DNA of 64,000 nt from Flagellimonas nanhaiensis (GTDB lineage Bacteria; Bacteroidota; Bacteroidia; Flavobacteriales; Flavobacteriaceae): contig NZ_QTJX01000001.1 of the NCBI RefSeq assembly GCF_003382275.1, positions 310,001 through 374,000 on the forward strand. Reading direction: 5' to 3'. A model generated the notes under the pieces. It saw only the letters and a list, made by a program, of their open reading frames with translations. It did no database searches and was not told where the DNA came from. How positions within the stretch are numbered: position 1 is the stretch's first letter; each line of letters starts with the position of its first letter. The translations under genes and the position numbers were made by a program. This document shows, piece by piece, positions 8,673 through 16,358 of this stretch.

Positions 8673-10865
8673 ATGAAGACTGCAACTATTCTATTGGCAA
8701 CCTTTTTAACTATTGGCCTTAAGGCACAAACAACTTTTAGACCCAAAAAAAACAAGCAGCGGGTAGTGGCCATTGAAACCAATGAGACCATGAAGATAGA
8801 CGGTATTTTAAATGAAAAGGCTTGGGATTCGGTGGAGCCGTTGACCAATTTTATACAAATAGAACCTAATCAAGGGCTTCCTTCTCAGAATAGCACTTAT
8901 GTGAAGGTCATTTATGACAAAAACAACTTGTATCTGGGAGTATTTTGTGTGGATAGCCTGGGCGCAAAGGGAATAAGAGTGCCAGATTTGACCAGGGACT
9001 TTTCGTTTAGGACAAATGATACGTTTGCTATAGGAATCGATGGATTCTTGGATGAACGAAATAGTATGACGCTGGCCACAAACCCATATGGAGCGCAAAA
9101 AGATTATCTGTCTTTTGATGATGTATATTTTGATAGCGATTGGAATGGTCTTTGGAAAGTACGAACGCAAATTACCGATATCGGGTGGTACGCCGAATTT
9201 GAAATACCCTGGAAAACCCTGAGATATCCTAAAGTAAATGAAGGAACACAAGACCTGGGTGTAAATTTTGTACGCCAACATCGCAGATTGAATGAAATAT
9301 CTGCCTGGGCACCATATCCACGATCATTTGGTTTCAACAGATCTGAATACTTTGGAATTCTTAAAAATATGGATCTTCCAAGGAACAAGACCAATCTGCA
9401 GGTCAATCCATTCACGTTGACATCCTATGAGGAAAGAAAAACTAACGGAGACCTGTCCAAAATTGACCGAAAGCACAAGATTGGAGGGGAACTAAAATGG
9501 GCCATTAACTCCAATACTTTGCTGGATGTAACCTTTAAAACCGATTTTGCCCAGGCCGATGCTGACCAACAAGTGAACAATATTAGTAGATTCTCGGTTT
9601 TCTTTCCAGAAAAGAGGTCCTTCTTTCTGGAAAATGCCTCCCTCTTTGGGTCTGGATTGCTCAATGACGGTATCTCAGGGAATATGATCATTGCGCCTTT
9701 TTTTAGTAGAAATATTGGATTGGACGGTGAAGGTGGGCAGATTCCCATTGATTTCGGTTTGAGATTGGTAAACCAATCGCCACAAAAAAATTATGGACTT
9801 ATGGTTATTCGAGAAGGCGAAGTTGCTGAAGTGGATGGGCGCTATAATTTGGTAGGGAGATATTCCAAAAACTTTGGAAAACAAAATAGGGTTGGTGGAA
9901 TTTTCACTTCTAGGACCAATGCTGACAACACCAATGCCGTAGGTGGGTTGGATGGCTTTTTTAGATTAGACAATGTACAGAGTCTGGGTGCCATGTTTTT
10001 GAGCTCATACGATACTGATACGGAACATAGTGGGTTTGCGGGATACATACAATATCAATTAAAAACGAATGGAGTAGAAACCTGGTGGACGCAGTCCTAT
10101 GTAGACAATAAGTTCAACCCTGCACTCGGTTTTTTGTCCAGAAGGAATGTAATTGCAACTTCTGTAGGAACTCAAGCGGATTATAGAGGACAACGACTTC
10201 CTCTTAAAAGTCATCTAAGATCGTATAAGCCTGGTGTAAAGATGAATTGGTATCACAATGCCACCAATGGCCGACTAATGGAAAGGGAATTTGTTTTCAG
10301 TCCAATCCGATTGGAAACACATCAAGGCGATTTTGTCGATTTTGCACTGAAATCCCAGTACCAAAGGATTACGGAGACATTCAGACTTTTGGACCGAGAA
10401 ATAAATCCAGGGGAATATAAATACTCAAGGTTTGTTGTTATAGGTGGAACCGACCCTTCTAAAAAAGTTTCAACTACAATGAGTTATGAAGGCGGAAACT
10501 TCTTCAATGGTACACTAAATACCTTAAATGCGTCCTTGCTGTTTATCCCCATACCCCAGATTAACCTAAAAAGCTCTTTCTTAAGAAATGAATTCAAAAA
10601 TTTTGGGATGAATAGAGCTTCGGGCAAGGTGGACCTTTTAACTGTGGAGAGTAGGTTGTTTCTAAATCCAAGAATCGGTCTTTTTGGAATGTATCAACAC
10701 AATACTTTGAACAATTTAGATGCTTACAACATTAGGTTGGCGCTGGAATACAAACCCTTGTCCTACTTTTATTTGGTATTCAATTCCAACAATTTTCAAA
10801 ATGGATTGGAATCATTTGAGCAAAAACAGGCCATCATAAAGCTCAGTTTCTTAAAACAATTTTAA
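8673..10865 (+). CDS. DUF5916 outer-membrane protein with N-terminal CBM9-like domain
   Basis: The 730-residue protein has a signal peptide (MKTATILLATFLTIGLKAQ). Residues about 40-200 match the carbohydrate-binding family 9-like domain (MKIDGILNEKAWDSV, VIYDKNNLYLGV). The rest is a DUF5916 beta barrel with typical segments (FAQADADQQVNN, FFPEKRSFFLE) and a terminal strand ending KLSFLKQF. Role unknown; such proteins are frequent in Bacteroidota outer membranes. I chose the ATG at 8673 because the signal peptide starts there; an earlier in-frame ATG would add a basic stretch that runs through the inverted repeat. Confidence 0.88.
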   Translation: MKTATILLATFLTIGLKAQTTFRPKKNKQRVVAIETNETMKIDGILNEKAWDSVEPLTNFIQIEPNQGLPSQNSTYVKVIYDKNNLYLGVFCVDSLGAKGIRVPDLTRDFSFRTNDTFAIGIDGFLDERNSMTLATNPYGAQKDYLSFDDVYFDSDWNGLWKVRTQITDIGWYAEFEIPWKTLRYPKVNEGTQDLGVNFVRQHRRLNEISAWAPYPRSFGFNRSEYFGILKNMDLPRNKTNLQVNPFTLTSYEERKTNGDLSKIDRKHKIGGELKWAINSNTLLDVTFKTDFAQADADQQVNNISRFSVFFPEKRSFFLENASLFGSGLLNDGISGNMIIAPFFSRNIGLDGEGGQIPIDFGLRLVNQSPQKNYGLMVIREGEVAEVDGRYNLVGRYSKNFGKQNRVGGIFTSRTNADNTNAVGGLDGFFRLDNVQSLGAMFLSSYDTDTEHSGFAGYIQYQLKTNGVETWWTQSYVDNKFNPALGFLSRRNVIATSVGTQADYRGQRLPLKSHLRSYKPGVKMNWYHNATNGRLMEREFVFSPIRLETHQGDFVDFALKSQYQRITETFRLLDREINPGEYKYSRFVVIGGTDPSKKVSTTMSYEGGNFFNGTLNTLNASLLFIPIPQINLKSSFLRNEFKNFGMNRASGKVDLLTVESRLFLNPRIGLFGMYQHNTLNNLDAYNIRLALEYKPLSYFYLVFNSNNFQNGLESFEQKQAIIKLSFLKQF

Positions 10866-10877
10866 AAAGGACTATTC

Positions 10878-10910
10878 TACTTGTATATACAAGTATTTAA
10901 GATATATTTG
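10878..10910 (+). promoter_or_regulatory. Promoter and operator of the MarR gene
   Basis: TACTTGTATATACAAGTA (10878-10895) is a perfect 18-bp palindrome. It covers a -33 TTG (10881-10883), which lies 19 bp before a good -7 box TATATTTG (10903-10910). The ATG follows at 10915, so the transcript would have almost no leader. The inner 12 bp recur at 11339-11350. The layout indicates autorepression by the MarR protein. Confidence 0.75.
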
Positions 10911-10914
10911 TATT

Positions 10915-11319
10915 ATGAAGTATGAGTTGCAAGATTGTTTTGGAGCAAGAATCAATGGATTGAGTAGGGTTGTAGATTCCATATATCGTAAACATTTGCA
11001 AGGACTTGGTCTAACACAAACTCAACTTAGCGTAATGATGGTGTTGTACAAAAAGGGAGAGTCTGAACAACATGAAGTTGCTGATATGCTTCATTTTGAA
11101 ACTTCTTCGCTTACCAGAATCTTGGTTCGATTAATAGATCAGAACTACGTAACCAAAAAAGGTGCTGTCAATAGGCCTATAATTGGACTTACCAAGTCCG
11201 GGAGCAGCAAAGTTGTGGAGTCAATTCCATCTTGGGAAAAGGCTATGGACGAAGTGCATCAAATGTTGGGTAATACCTCGGTAGCTGCGTTTGAGGTATT
11301 CGAGGCGGGGTTTAAATGA
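10915..11319 (+). CDS. MarR family transcriptional regulator
   Basis: The 134-residue protein has a winged-helix MarR fold: LTQTQLSVMMVLYKKGESEQHEVADML is split by the helix-turn-helix start, followed by the recognition helix TSSLTRILVRLIDQ and the wing VTKKGAVNRPIIGLTKSG. MarR dimers bind palindromes and release on ligand binding or oxidation. An 18-bp palindrome covers its own promoter, and a related 12-bp palindrome precedes the NmrA gene downstream, so these two genes are the likely regulon. Confidence 0.9.
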   Translation: MKYELQDCFGARINGLSRVVDSIYRKHLQGLGLTQTQLSVMMVLYKKGESEQHEVADMLHFETSSLTRILVRLIDQNYVTKKGAVNRPIIGLTKSGSSKVVESIPSWEKAMDEVHQMLGNTSVAAFEVFEAGFK

Positions 11320-11338
11320 TATTTTTTTGATTATTAAC

Positions 11339-11350
11339 TTGTATATACAA
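11339..11350 (+). promoter_or_regulatory. Second MarR-type operator, before the NmrA gene
   Basis: TTGTATATACAA (11339-11350) is a perfect 12-bp palindrome identical to the core of the operator at 10881-10892. It sits 13 bp before the ATG at 11364. No clear -7 box is seen beside it, so it may block elongation or a weak local promoter. Confidence 0.65.
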
Positions 11351-11363
11351 ATTGAATGATGTA

Positions 11364-12401
11364 ATGAACGAAACAAAAATTTTGGTAACAGCAGCAAACG
11401 GTCATACCGGATTTCCTGCGGCAAAGGAATTACTTGATCTGGGGTTTTCGGTAAGAGCGTTCGTAAGGAATCCAAAAAACAAAAATGCTAGGGAATTAAG
11501 TCGCTTTGGGGCAGAAATTTTCGTGGGCAATATTGAGGATATAGCGGATGTAAGAAAAGCTTTGAATGGCATTTCGCGAGTGTATTTTGTACCTACATAC
11601 CCCAACCTTCTTTTTCAAGGAACAACATTTGTAAATGCCTTGGAAGAATCTGAAGTCGAACATGTTGTGCTATTGACACAATGGTTGTCCTCAAGTCGGC
11701 ACCCTTCTGTGTATACCAAGGAACACTGGTTGGTAGATCAGGCTTTTAAGAGGCAATCCAAGACAAAGTTGACCATACTTAATCCAGGACTTTTCGCCTT
11801 TGTGTATTTCATGACTCCAGAGCCACTTGCACAATTTGGAATCCTACCAGATTTTGGAGAGAATGCACCTCCATCCAACGAAGATATAGGTCTAGTAGCA
11901 GCACATATTCTCAAAAATCCGGAAGAACACCCAGGAAAAATATATAGGGTAACAGGGAAGGATTTACTGACCGCCGATGAAATGGCTCAAATTATTGGAA
12001 AGAATTTGGGAAGAAAAGTTAAGGCTTCCAAAATGTCATTTTCCATGATGTACAAAGTGCTTAAGGCGTCTGGGTATCCCCAAATGGATGCCTCACAGGT
12101 AAAATACTATATTGAGGAGGGCCATAAAGGCGCATTTGCATTTAAAGCACCCAACAATGTGGTCAAGGAAATAGTGGGGAAGGAACCTGATGGTTTTGGT
12201 ACCATAACCCGCAGGTATCTTATGGAAAACCCTATGGCAAAACAAAGTTTGTGGAACAAAATCAAAGGTATGAAGTTCATGTTGAAGGTACTTTTTACCA
12301 AGACCTGGAATATGAAAACCTTTGAAAAAGAACGGGGATTTCCTTCATTGAATAATCCCGATTATGTACTTGGGTCAGAAGAGTGGGGCAAGAACCATTA
12401 A
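11364..12401 (+). CDS. NmrA-like NAD(P)-binding oxidoreductase
   Basis: A 345-residue atypical SDR. The Rossmann motif is ILVTAANGHTGFPAAKELL (TxxxGxTG type) and the following strand SVRAFVRNP carries Arg residues that suit NADP(H). The segment GISRVYFVPTY and the absence of a YxxxK active site are typical of NmrA/HSCARG-like sensors or quinone reductases. I chose the ATG at 11364; a TTG at 11352 in frame would begin right beside the operator. Clustered with MarR, it is likely induced by a small electrophile or quinone. Function beyond this is unknown. Confidence 0.85.
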   Translation: MNETKILVTAANGHTGFPAAKELLDLGFSVRAFVRNPKNKNARELSRFGAEIFVGNIEDIADVRKALNGISRVYFVPTYPNLLFQGTTFVNALEESEVEHVVLLTQWLSSSRHPSVYTKEHWLVDQAFKRQSKTKLTILNPGLFAFVYFMTPEPLAQFGILPDFGENAPPSNEDIGLVAAHILKNPEEHPGKIYRVTGKDLLTADEMAQIIGKNLGRKVKASKMSFSMMYKVLKASGYPQMDASQVKYYIEEGHKGAFAFKAPNNVVKEIVGKEPDGFGTITRRYLMENPMAKQSLWNKIKGMKFMLKVLFTKTWNMKTFEKERGFPSLNNPDYVLGSEEWGKNH

Positions 12402-12416
12402 AATTTTGCCCATAGT

Positions 12417-12530
12417 ATGATGGAATTCCCGGTGAACAAAGAACTTTTTCCGTTTCAAAATAATTTCCTCAAAATCTGGAACGGAGCATCCATTCATTAC
12501 ATCAATGAGGGGAGTGGCAAAGAAATCTGA
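12417..12530 (+). pseudogene. N-terminal remnant of an alpha/beta hydrolase
   Basis: A 37-codon frame encodes MEFPVNKELFPFQNNFL and later ASIHYINEGSGKEI, which matches the conserved start of haloalkane-dehalogenase-like alpha/beta hydrolases (FPxxxxLFPF, then HYxxEG), normally about 290 residues. It stops at TGA 12528-12530, before the HGNP oxyanion region. The remaining 143 bp to the next gene show no continuation in any frame that I can recognise. Best explained as a deleted gene. Confidence 0.6.
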
Positions 12531-12673
12531 ACCCCCTCTGAAAGTTATGGAACAATAGCACAACTTTCGATAGTGCAATCACTTCAATGAACCCATCGAA
12601 AAGAATGTCACGTTTTTATTCGATGAATTGTCAAACAAATGAATTTTAACCCTTTTCAATTTTCAATATAATT

Positions 12674-13195
12674 ATGTCGTATTTAGAACAAACCAAAGAC
12701 ACAAACAACTTCTTAGAGGTATTGGTCCAAGATCATAAAAGGTATATGCCCATTATGGAATTTCTTGATAATCTAACTCAACAGAAATCAGAACTTACAT
12801 GGGAAGAGAGAGAAATGATATCCTTGGAGGTCTCAAAGGCCAATGGAGCGGAATTTTGTATAGGCATCCACAGTGGCATGCTCAGAGCAATGGGGTCCGC
12901 AGATAATAAAGTAGCTGAAGAAAAAATAAAACCTGTATTGGCCTTTGCGAATAAATTGGCCAAGAATAGCAATCAGGTGAGTCCAGAAGATATCAAAATA
13001 TTACGGAAGGCTGGCTGGAACGATCAAACTATTGAAGATATTATCGGTTTGGTATCTGCAATTTCCATATATGATATTCTATCAAATGGGTTTGGTTTTA
13101 AGGCAAGTCTTCCGCAAGAGGTATTTGAACAAATGGGACAGGGAACTCTTGAAGCCGGTGGTTTTGTTGCCCAGTTTAAATCATTTATCCAGTAG
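12674..13195 (+). CDS. Carboxymuconolactone decarboxylase / AhpD-like protein
   Basis: A 173-residue all-helical protein of the CMD/AhpD-like superfamily. The active-site stretch reads NGAEFCIGIHSGMLRAMG. Family members with peroxidase activity have CxxC followed by His; here the first Cys is Ala, while the second Cys and the His remain, so a disulfide relay inside one subunit is unlikely. It probably acts in redox defence or as an unrelated catalyst. It is followed by a strong hairpin and the NTF2-like gene. Confidence 0.82.
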   Translation: MSYLEQTKDTNNFLEVLVQDHKRYMPIMEFLDNLTQQKSELTWEEREMISLEVSKANGAEFCIGIHSGMLRAMGSADNKVAEEKIKPVLAFANKLAKNSNQVSPEDIKILRKAGWNDQTIEDIIGLVSAISIYDILSNGFGFKASLPQEVFEQMGQGTLEAGGFVAQFKSFIQ

Positions 13196-13204
13196 AAACA
13201 AAAT

Positions 13205-13235
13205 AAGTACCGTGCCCCTCAAGGGGACGGTACTT
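13205..13235 (+). terminator. Strong hairpin between the AhpD-like and NTF2-like genes
   Basis: AAGTACCGT (13205-13213) pairs with ACGGTACTT (13227-13235), and CCCC pairs with GGGG inside, with one bulged G and a TCAA loop: 13 base pairs in total. It starts 10 nt after the stop codon. No T-run follows, so it may be a processing or stabilising hairpin rather than a full terminator. Confidence 0.6.
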
Positions 13236-13270
13236 GATAATTAGAAACGGTATCAAATAAAAAACAAAAA

Positions 13271-13639
13271 ATGAAAGATAACAAAGCAGTAATCGATGTG
13301 GTGACCAGATTTATCAGTGGAGGAGATGAAAGCAATGTGCAACTTCTTGAAGATGTCTTGCACCCTGATTTTAGAAATGTACAATATGGTTTCTTTGAAG
13401 AGCAAGGAGTTTTCGTAATTGACAAACCCAAATATTTAGACCTTATCCAGAAGGGTACTTTTGGTGGAACTCCACGGGCCATGGAAATTGAGCAGGTAGA
13501 TGTGTACACAAGCATAGCTTTTGTAAAAGCTAATTTGGAAAGTGAAACAATGGTATTTCATTCCCATATTTTGGTGATTTGTGAAAACAACAAATGGAAA
13601 GTGATTGAAAACTTCCCTCACATTGCATATAAATCTTAA
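13271..13639 (+). CDS. NTF2-like protein (putative lumazine-binding family)
   Basis: A 122-residue protein with the cone-shaped NTF2-like fold: helix AVIDVVTRFISGGDE, the strand pair LHPDFRNVQYGF, and the C-terminal sheet SIAFVKANLESETMVFHS and NNKWKVIENFPHI. This pattern matches the Bacteroidota putative lumazine-binding group. No catalytic residues can be assigned. Its stop codon overlaps the ATG of the next small gene by one base (TAATG), which indicates coupled translation. Confidence 0.75.
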   Translation: MKDNKAVIDVVTRFISGGDESNVQLLEDVLHPDFRNVQYGFFEEQGVFVIDKPKYLDLIQKGTFGGTPRAMEIEQVDVYTSIAFVKANLESETMVFHSHILVICENNKWKVIENFPHIAYKS

Positions 13640-13856
13640 TGAAGCCACGGTTGAATAAGGAAAAAATAAAAATAACCCTGATCAATTGGTTGGCTATTTA
13701 TCCAATTGTAATTTTAGTGCTATTATTTTGGAGCCCAGGTTGGAACCGTATTCCCTACCGGTCAAGACGTTGATTTTGACAATTGTTATTGTTCCACTTA
13801 TGGTGTTTATCGCGGTACCCTTGTTGTCCGCGATCTTCAAACGGATTAAACAATGA
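13639..13856 (+). pseudogene. Small membrane protein broken by a one-base frameshift
   Basis: Reading from the ATG at 13639 gives MKPRLNKEKIKITLINW then LAIYPIVILVLLFWSP before the frame runs into a TGA at 13771-13773. Shifting by one base at about 13732-13737 (run AGCCCAGG) restores a second half, LEPYSLPVKTLILTIVIVP then LMVFIAVPLLSAIFKRIKQ, ending at TGA 13854-13856. The joined product has two transmembrane helices and about 72 residues, a size common for Flavobacteriaceae membrane proteins. A missing base in the CCC run explains it. It may be a true mutation or a sequencing error. Confidence 0.75.
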
Positions 13857-13868
13857 GCATAGACAAAA

Positions 13869-14336
13869 ATGGAAAAGGTAAGCATAGAAAAAAAGTTAAA
13901 AGAATACGGTTTAGTGTTACCAGAACCTACAGAACCAGGAGGTAGTTATGTATCAGTCAACACAAGAAATCATGTGGCATATGTGTCTATACAATTTCCT
14001 ATCCTAAATGGTGACTTTTTGTTTAAGGGCAGATTGGGCGAGAAGGTGTCAACGGGAGAAGGGCGAAAAGCCATGGAGCTTTGTGCTTTGAATGTGCTTT
14101 CACAAATTCACCATAAAATTGGTTTTGAAGCCGTTCAAGGACTCAATCATTTGGATGCCTATTATCAATCCAGTCAAAATTGGGATGACGCCCCACTGGT
14201 TGTTGACGGTGCCTCTAATCTTTTTGTCAACATCCTTGGGGACAAGGGAATGCACTCTAGGGCCATTTTTGGAGTTCAGAAATTACCAAGGGATTTTTGT
14301 GTTGGATTGACCACTTCATTTTCTCTTGCGCAATGA
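13869..14336 (+). CDS. RidA family protein (YjgF/YER057c/UK114)
   Basis: A 155-residue member of the RidA superfamily, of the longer type with the N-terminal KEYGLVLPEPTEPGGSYV, then VAYVSIQFP, EGRKAMELCALNVLSQI, and the C-terminal VDGASNLFVNILGDKG and HSRAIFGVQKLPRD. RidA hydrolyses reactive enamines and imines from PLP enzymes; in this subgroup the conserved Arg of the active site appears as the Arg in HSRAIFG. Its stop overlaps the next ATG (ATGA at 14333-14336). Confidence 0.88.
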   Translation: MEKVSIEKKLKEYGLVLPEPTEPGGSYVSVNTRNHVAYVSIQFPILNGDFLFKGRLGEKVSTGEGRKAMELCALNVLSQIHHKIGFEAVQGLNHLDAYYQSSQNWDDAPLVVDGASNLFVNILGDKGMHSRAIFGVQKLPRDFCVGLTTSFSLAQ

Positions 14337-14773
14337 GCTATAGCTTTAGACCATATCAACAAAGAAAACAACAATTGTTTAGGGTGTTCCATGAAAATGG
14401 ATGGCAGGTTAAGATCTATGGAATAAATCTCACTGTTGAACCCAATGAAGCTTTTATAAGCACTATTCTTAAAGAATTGCCAAGCCCGGCAAGGAATGAA
14501 CACCGCTATGGTGTTGGGTTTTTAATTGTCCATAAAGGAATTAAGGCCAATTGGTTCCTTTTGAACTGGTGGGGTTATGAGGATATCATCCATCAAAAGC
14601 TTTTTTCATCACCAATTGATGATTTCGATAGAATAGGCAAAGTGCACGACCGCACAATAATGGCCTGTGTTCATGAAATGGAAATATATCATAAGGAAAT
14701 TGAATTATGGAAGAAATTTGTTTTAAGGCTGGGTGAGCCAGATTTTGAATCTTACCTATCACTTTATAACTGA
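14333..14773 (+). CDS. Conserved hypothetical protein coupled to RidA
   Basis: A 146-residue cytoplasmic protein with no signal peptide or membrane helix. Visible features are an aromatic-rich core (NWFLLNWWGYEDIIHQKLF) and the C-terminal helix CVHEMEIYHKEIELWKKFVL, with several His and Glu residues (H, H, E, H) that could bind a metal. I do not recognise the family. Its ATG overlaps the RidA stop by 4 nt, so the two are co-translated and probably act in the same process. Confidence 0.7.
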   Translation: MSYSFRPYQQRKQQLFRVFHENGWQVKIYGINLTVEPNEAFISTILKELPSPARNEHRYGVGFLIVHKGIKANWFLLNWWGYEDIIHQKLFSSPIDDFDRIGKVHDRTIMACVHEMEIYHKEIELWKKFVLRLGEPDFESYLSLYN

Positions 14774-14890
14774 CCAAAACCGTACTTTCTGATTGTATAT
14801 TGCAACCACTTTTATATTTTTGCGTTTTTATTTTACTGGGAGATAGGTTACCTAACAAAGACCATAAGAAAACCAATAAAACAGTCAGAA

Positions 14891-15376
14891 ATGAAAACCT
14901 CCATAGCTTTATTTGCACTTATACTATGCATTTCTTGTCAAAACAATAGTTTAAAAAAAGATGAGTACAATATAGCACAGGAAGCTGTGCAGTTCAGAAT
15001 TGCTAGGCCAACCAACAACTTGGAAAAAATCAAGGATTTTTATGTTGGTGTACTCGGACTTGAAGAAATTGAATCGTTCAAAGGGCATCAAGGCTATAGT
15101 GGGATCATGTTGGGTCTACCAGGCGACCAATATCACCTAGAGTTTACAGAACACGATGAAAGTTCCGAACTACCAAAGCCAACAAAAGAAAATTTAATGG
15201 TCTTGTATTTTGATACTTCAGAGAAATATAACAACGCCATCAGTAGATTGAAGAACAAGGGATACATGCCCGTTGAGCCCGAAAATCCATATTGGAAGAA
15301 AAGAGGGGAAACCTATGAAGACCCAGATCATTGGAGAATTGTGTTGTATAATGGGATTTACCAATCAAACAGGTAA
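14891..15376 (+). CDS. VOC superfamily (glyoxalase/dioxygenase-fold) lipoprotein
   Basis: A 161-residue protein that starts with a lipoprotein signal (MKTSIALFALILCISC) and continues with one vicinal-oxygen-chelate domain: QFRIARPTNNLEKIKDFY, LGLEEIESFKGH, QYHLEFTEHDES and PYWKKRGETYEDPDHWRIV. This resembles the YycE-like VOC group. Such domains are nearly always cytoplasmic; the lipid anchor here is odd and would place it in the periplasm. Ligand unknown. Confidence 0.82.
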   Translation: MKTSIALFALILCISCQNNSLKKDEYNIAQEAVQFRIARPTNNLEKIKDFYVGVLGLEEIESFKGHQGYSGIMLGLPGDQYHLEFTEHDESSELPKPTKENLMVLYFDTSEKYNNAISRLKNKGYMPVEPENPYWKKRGETYEDPDHWRIVLYNGIYQSNR

Positions 15377-15428
15377 TCTGCATTAATAACAAATGCTTGG
15401 TCTTCAGTAGGTACTTTTTGTTTTGAAC

Positions 15429-16211
15429 TTATTCCAAAATATGCCCTCCAGAATGGTTGAGCATGGTTCCCGTCATATAACCCGCGAGGTCAGAAGCTGC
15501 AAGCACAATGGCACCGGCGGTTTCTTGGGTAGAGGGCAATCTTTTTAGGGCCGTTTTTTGCTGTTCGATAAAACCCTGCATTTCATCCCTGCTCAAACCC
15601 ATATTAGCCCCCATGGTGGTAAAAGTATAGTCAATAGTAGGGGAATCCGGCATGGCTTCAGACCTAACTCCAATGACCCTAATACCTTCGGCTCCCCATT
15701 CCGTTGCTAGACTTTTGACCAACCCTTCGGTTGCGGCATGGGACGCTGAAAGGGCCGTACTCCAAGGCGAACCCACTTTGGCCAGCGTAGAGGTAATGAA
15801 AATGATGACCCCACTTTTTTGTTTGGCCATTAGGGGAAATGCCGCCCTTGCCGTGACAAATTGGTTGGCCGTGGTAGTTTTTAAAGGAATAAGGAATTGT
15901 TCCAAAGTAACATCCACTGCCGGCTTCCCATGATTGTATTCTGCAGGATCGGATGCGCTTAAATTGATAACGATGTCAACGGATACGCCTTCACGTTCAA
16001 ACCAGGAGAAGTATTGTTTTACTTCAGCTTCATTTAAGGTGTCCACCCATCTTATTTCACCTAAATCAGAATATTCAATGCCGTCAACATTAATGTCTGA
16101 TAAGTAAACATTGGCACCACTTTCTTTAAAAGCTTTGGCTACCTTGTTTCCCAGTGACCCTTTTGCGCCAAAAATAAGCGCATTCTTATTTTGCAGTAGT
16201 TGATGTTCCAT
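15429..16211 (-). CDS. SDR family protein with a degenerate active site
   Basis: A 260-residue classical-length short-chain dehydrogenase: the nucleotide motif is ALIFGAKGSLGNKVAKAF and the catalytic Ser is in IFITSTLAKVG. The normal YxxxK is replaced: the matching region reads LSASHAATEG, so Tyr is Leu and Lys is His. The NNAG motif is NLSA. It may bind NAD(P) without reducing substrate, or use a different chemistry. It faces the HxlR gene, with overlapping face-to-face promoters, and shares an operator-like sequence with the SRPBCC gene. Confidence 0.85.
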   Translation of the reverse strand: MEHQLLQNKNALIFGAKGSLGNKVAKAFKESGANVYLSDINVDGIEYSDLGEIRWVDTLNEAEVKQYFSWFEREGVSVDIVINLSASDPAEYNHGKPAVDVTLEQFLIPLKTTTANQFVTARAAFPLMAKQKSGVIIFITSTLAKVGSPWSTALSASHAATEGLVKSLATEWGAEGIRVIGVRSEAMPDSPTIDYTFTTMGANMGLSRDEMQGFIEQQKTALKRLPSTQETAGAIVLAASDLAGYMTGTMLNHSGGHILE

Positions 16212-16245
16212 TTTTCTCTTTTTTGAATGATAGTTGCCGGCCTCA

Positions 16246-16276
16246 TTGCCGAATGCTCATTATTATTGTATATTTG
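16246..16276 (+). promoter_or_regulatory. Promoter of the HxlR gene
   Basis: TTG at 16246-16248 and the -7 box TATATTTG at 16269-16276, spaced by 20 bp. Start of transcription would be near 16282, inside the small inverted repeat GTTGC-A5-GCAAC (16281-16295). Confidence 0.55.
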
Positions 16277-16299
16277 ACTGGTTGCAAAAAGCAACTGGA

Positions 16300-16331
16300 C
16301 AAATATAATTAAAACTAATTGTATTTTACAA
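16300..16331 (-). promoter_or_regulatory. Promoter of the SDR gene, facing the HxlR promoter
   Basis: On the minus strand TTG (16331-16329) lies 21 bp before TATATTTG (16307-16300). Start of transcription would be near 16294, so this transcript and that of HxlR overlap at their 5-prime ends across the repeat at 16281-16295. Confidence 0.6.
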
Positions 16332-16352
16332 CTGGTTTTATAATAAAATTGG
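16329..16352. promoter_or_regulatory. HxlR-type operator, copy 1
   Basis: The core TTTTATAATAAAA (16336-16348) is an odd-length palindrome. The 24-bp window from CAACT at 16329 to TTGG at 16352 is identical at 21 of 24 positions to 17349-17372. In both places its left edge supplies the -33 TTG of a leftward promoter. Confidence 0.65.
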
Positions 16353-16358
16353 TTATTG

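Noticed and set aside
8558..8848. Minus-strand open frame across the start of the DUF5916 gene
   Set aside because: It lies opposite a well-supported signal peptide and CBM9-like region and has no family features; it is a shadow frame.
13639..13773. Programmed frameshift in the small membrane gene
   Set aside because: No slippery heptamer or downstream pseudoknot is visible at the junction; a simple missing base is more likely.
13694..13885. Minus-strand 63-residue frame
   Set aside because: It covers the broken membrane gene in the opposite direction and has no family resemblance.
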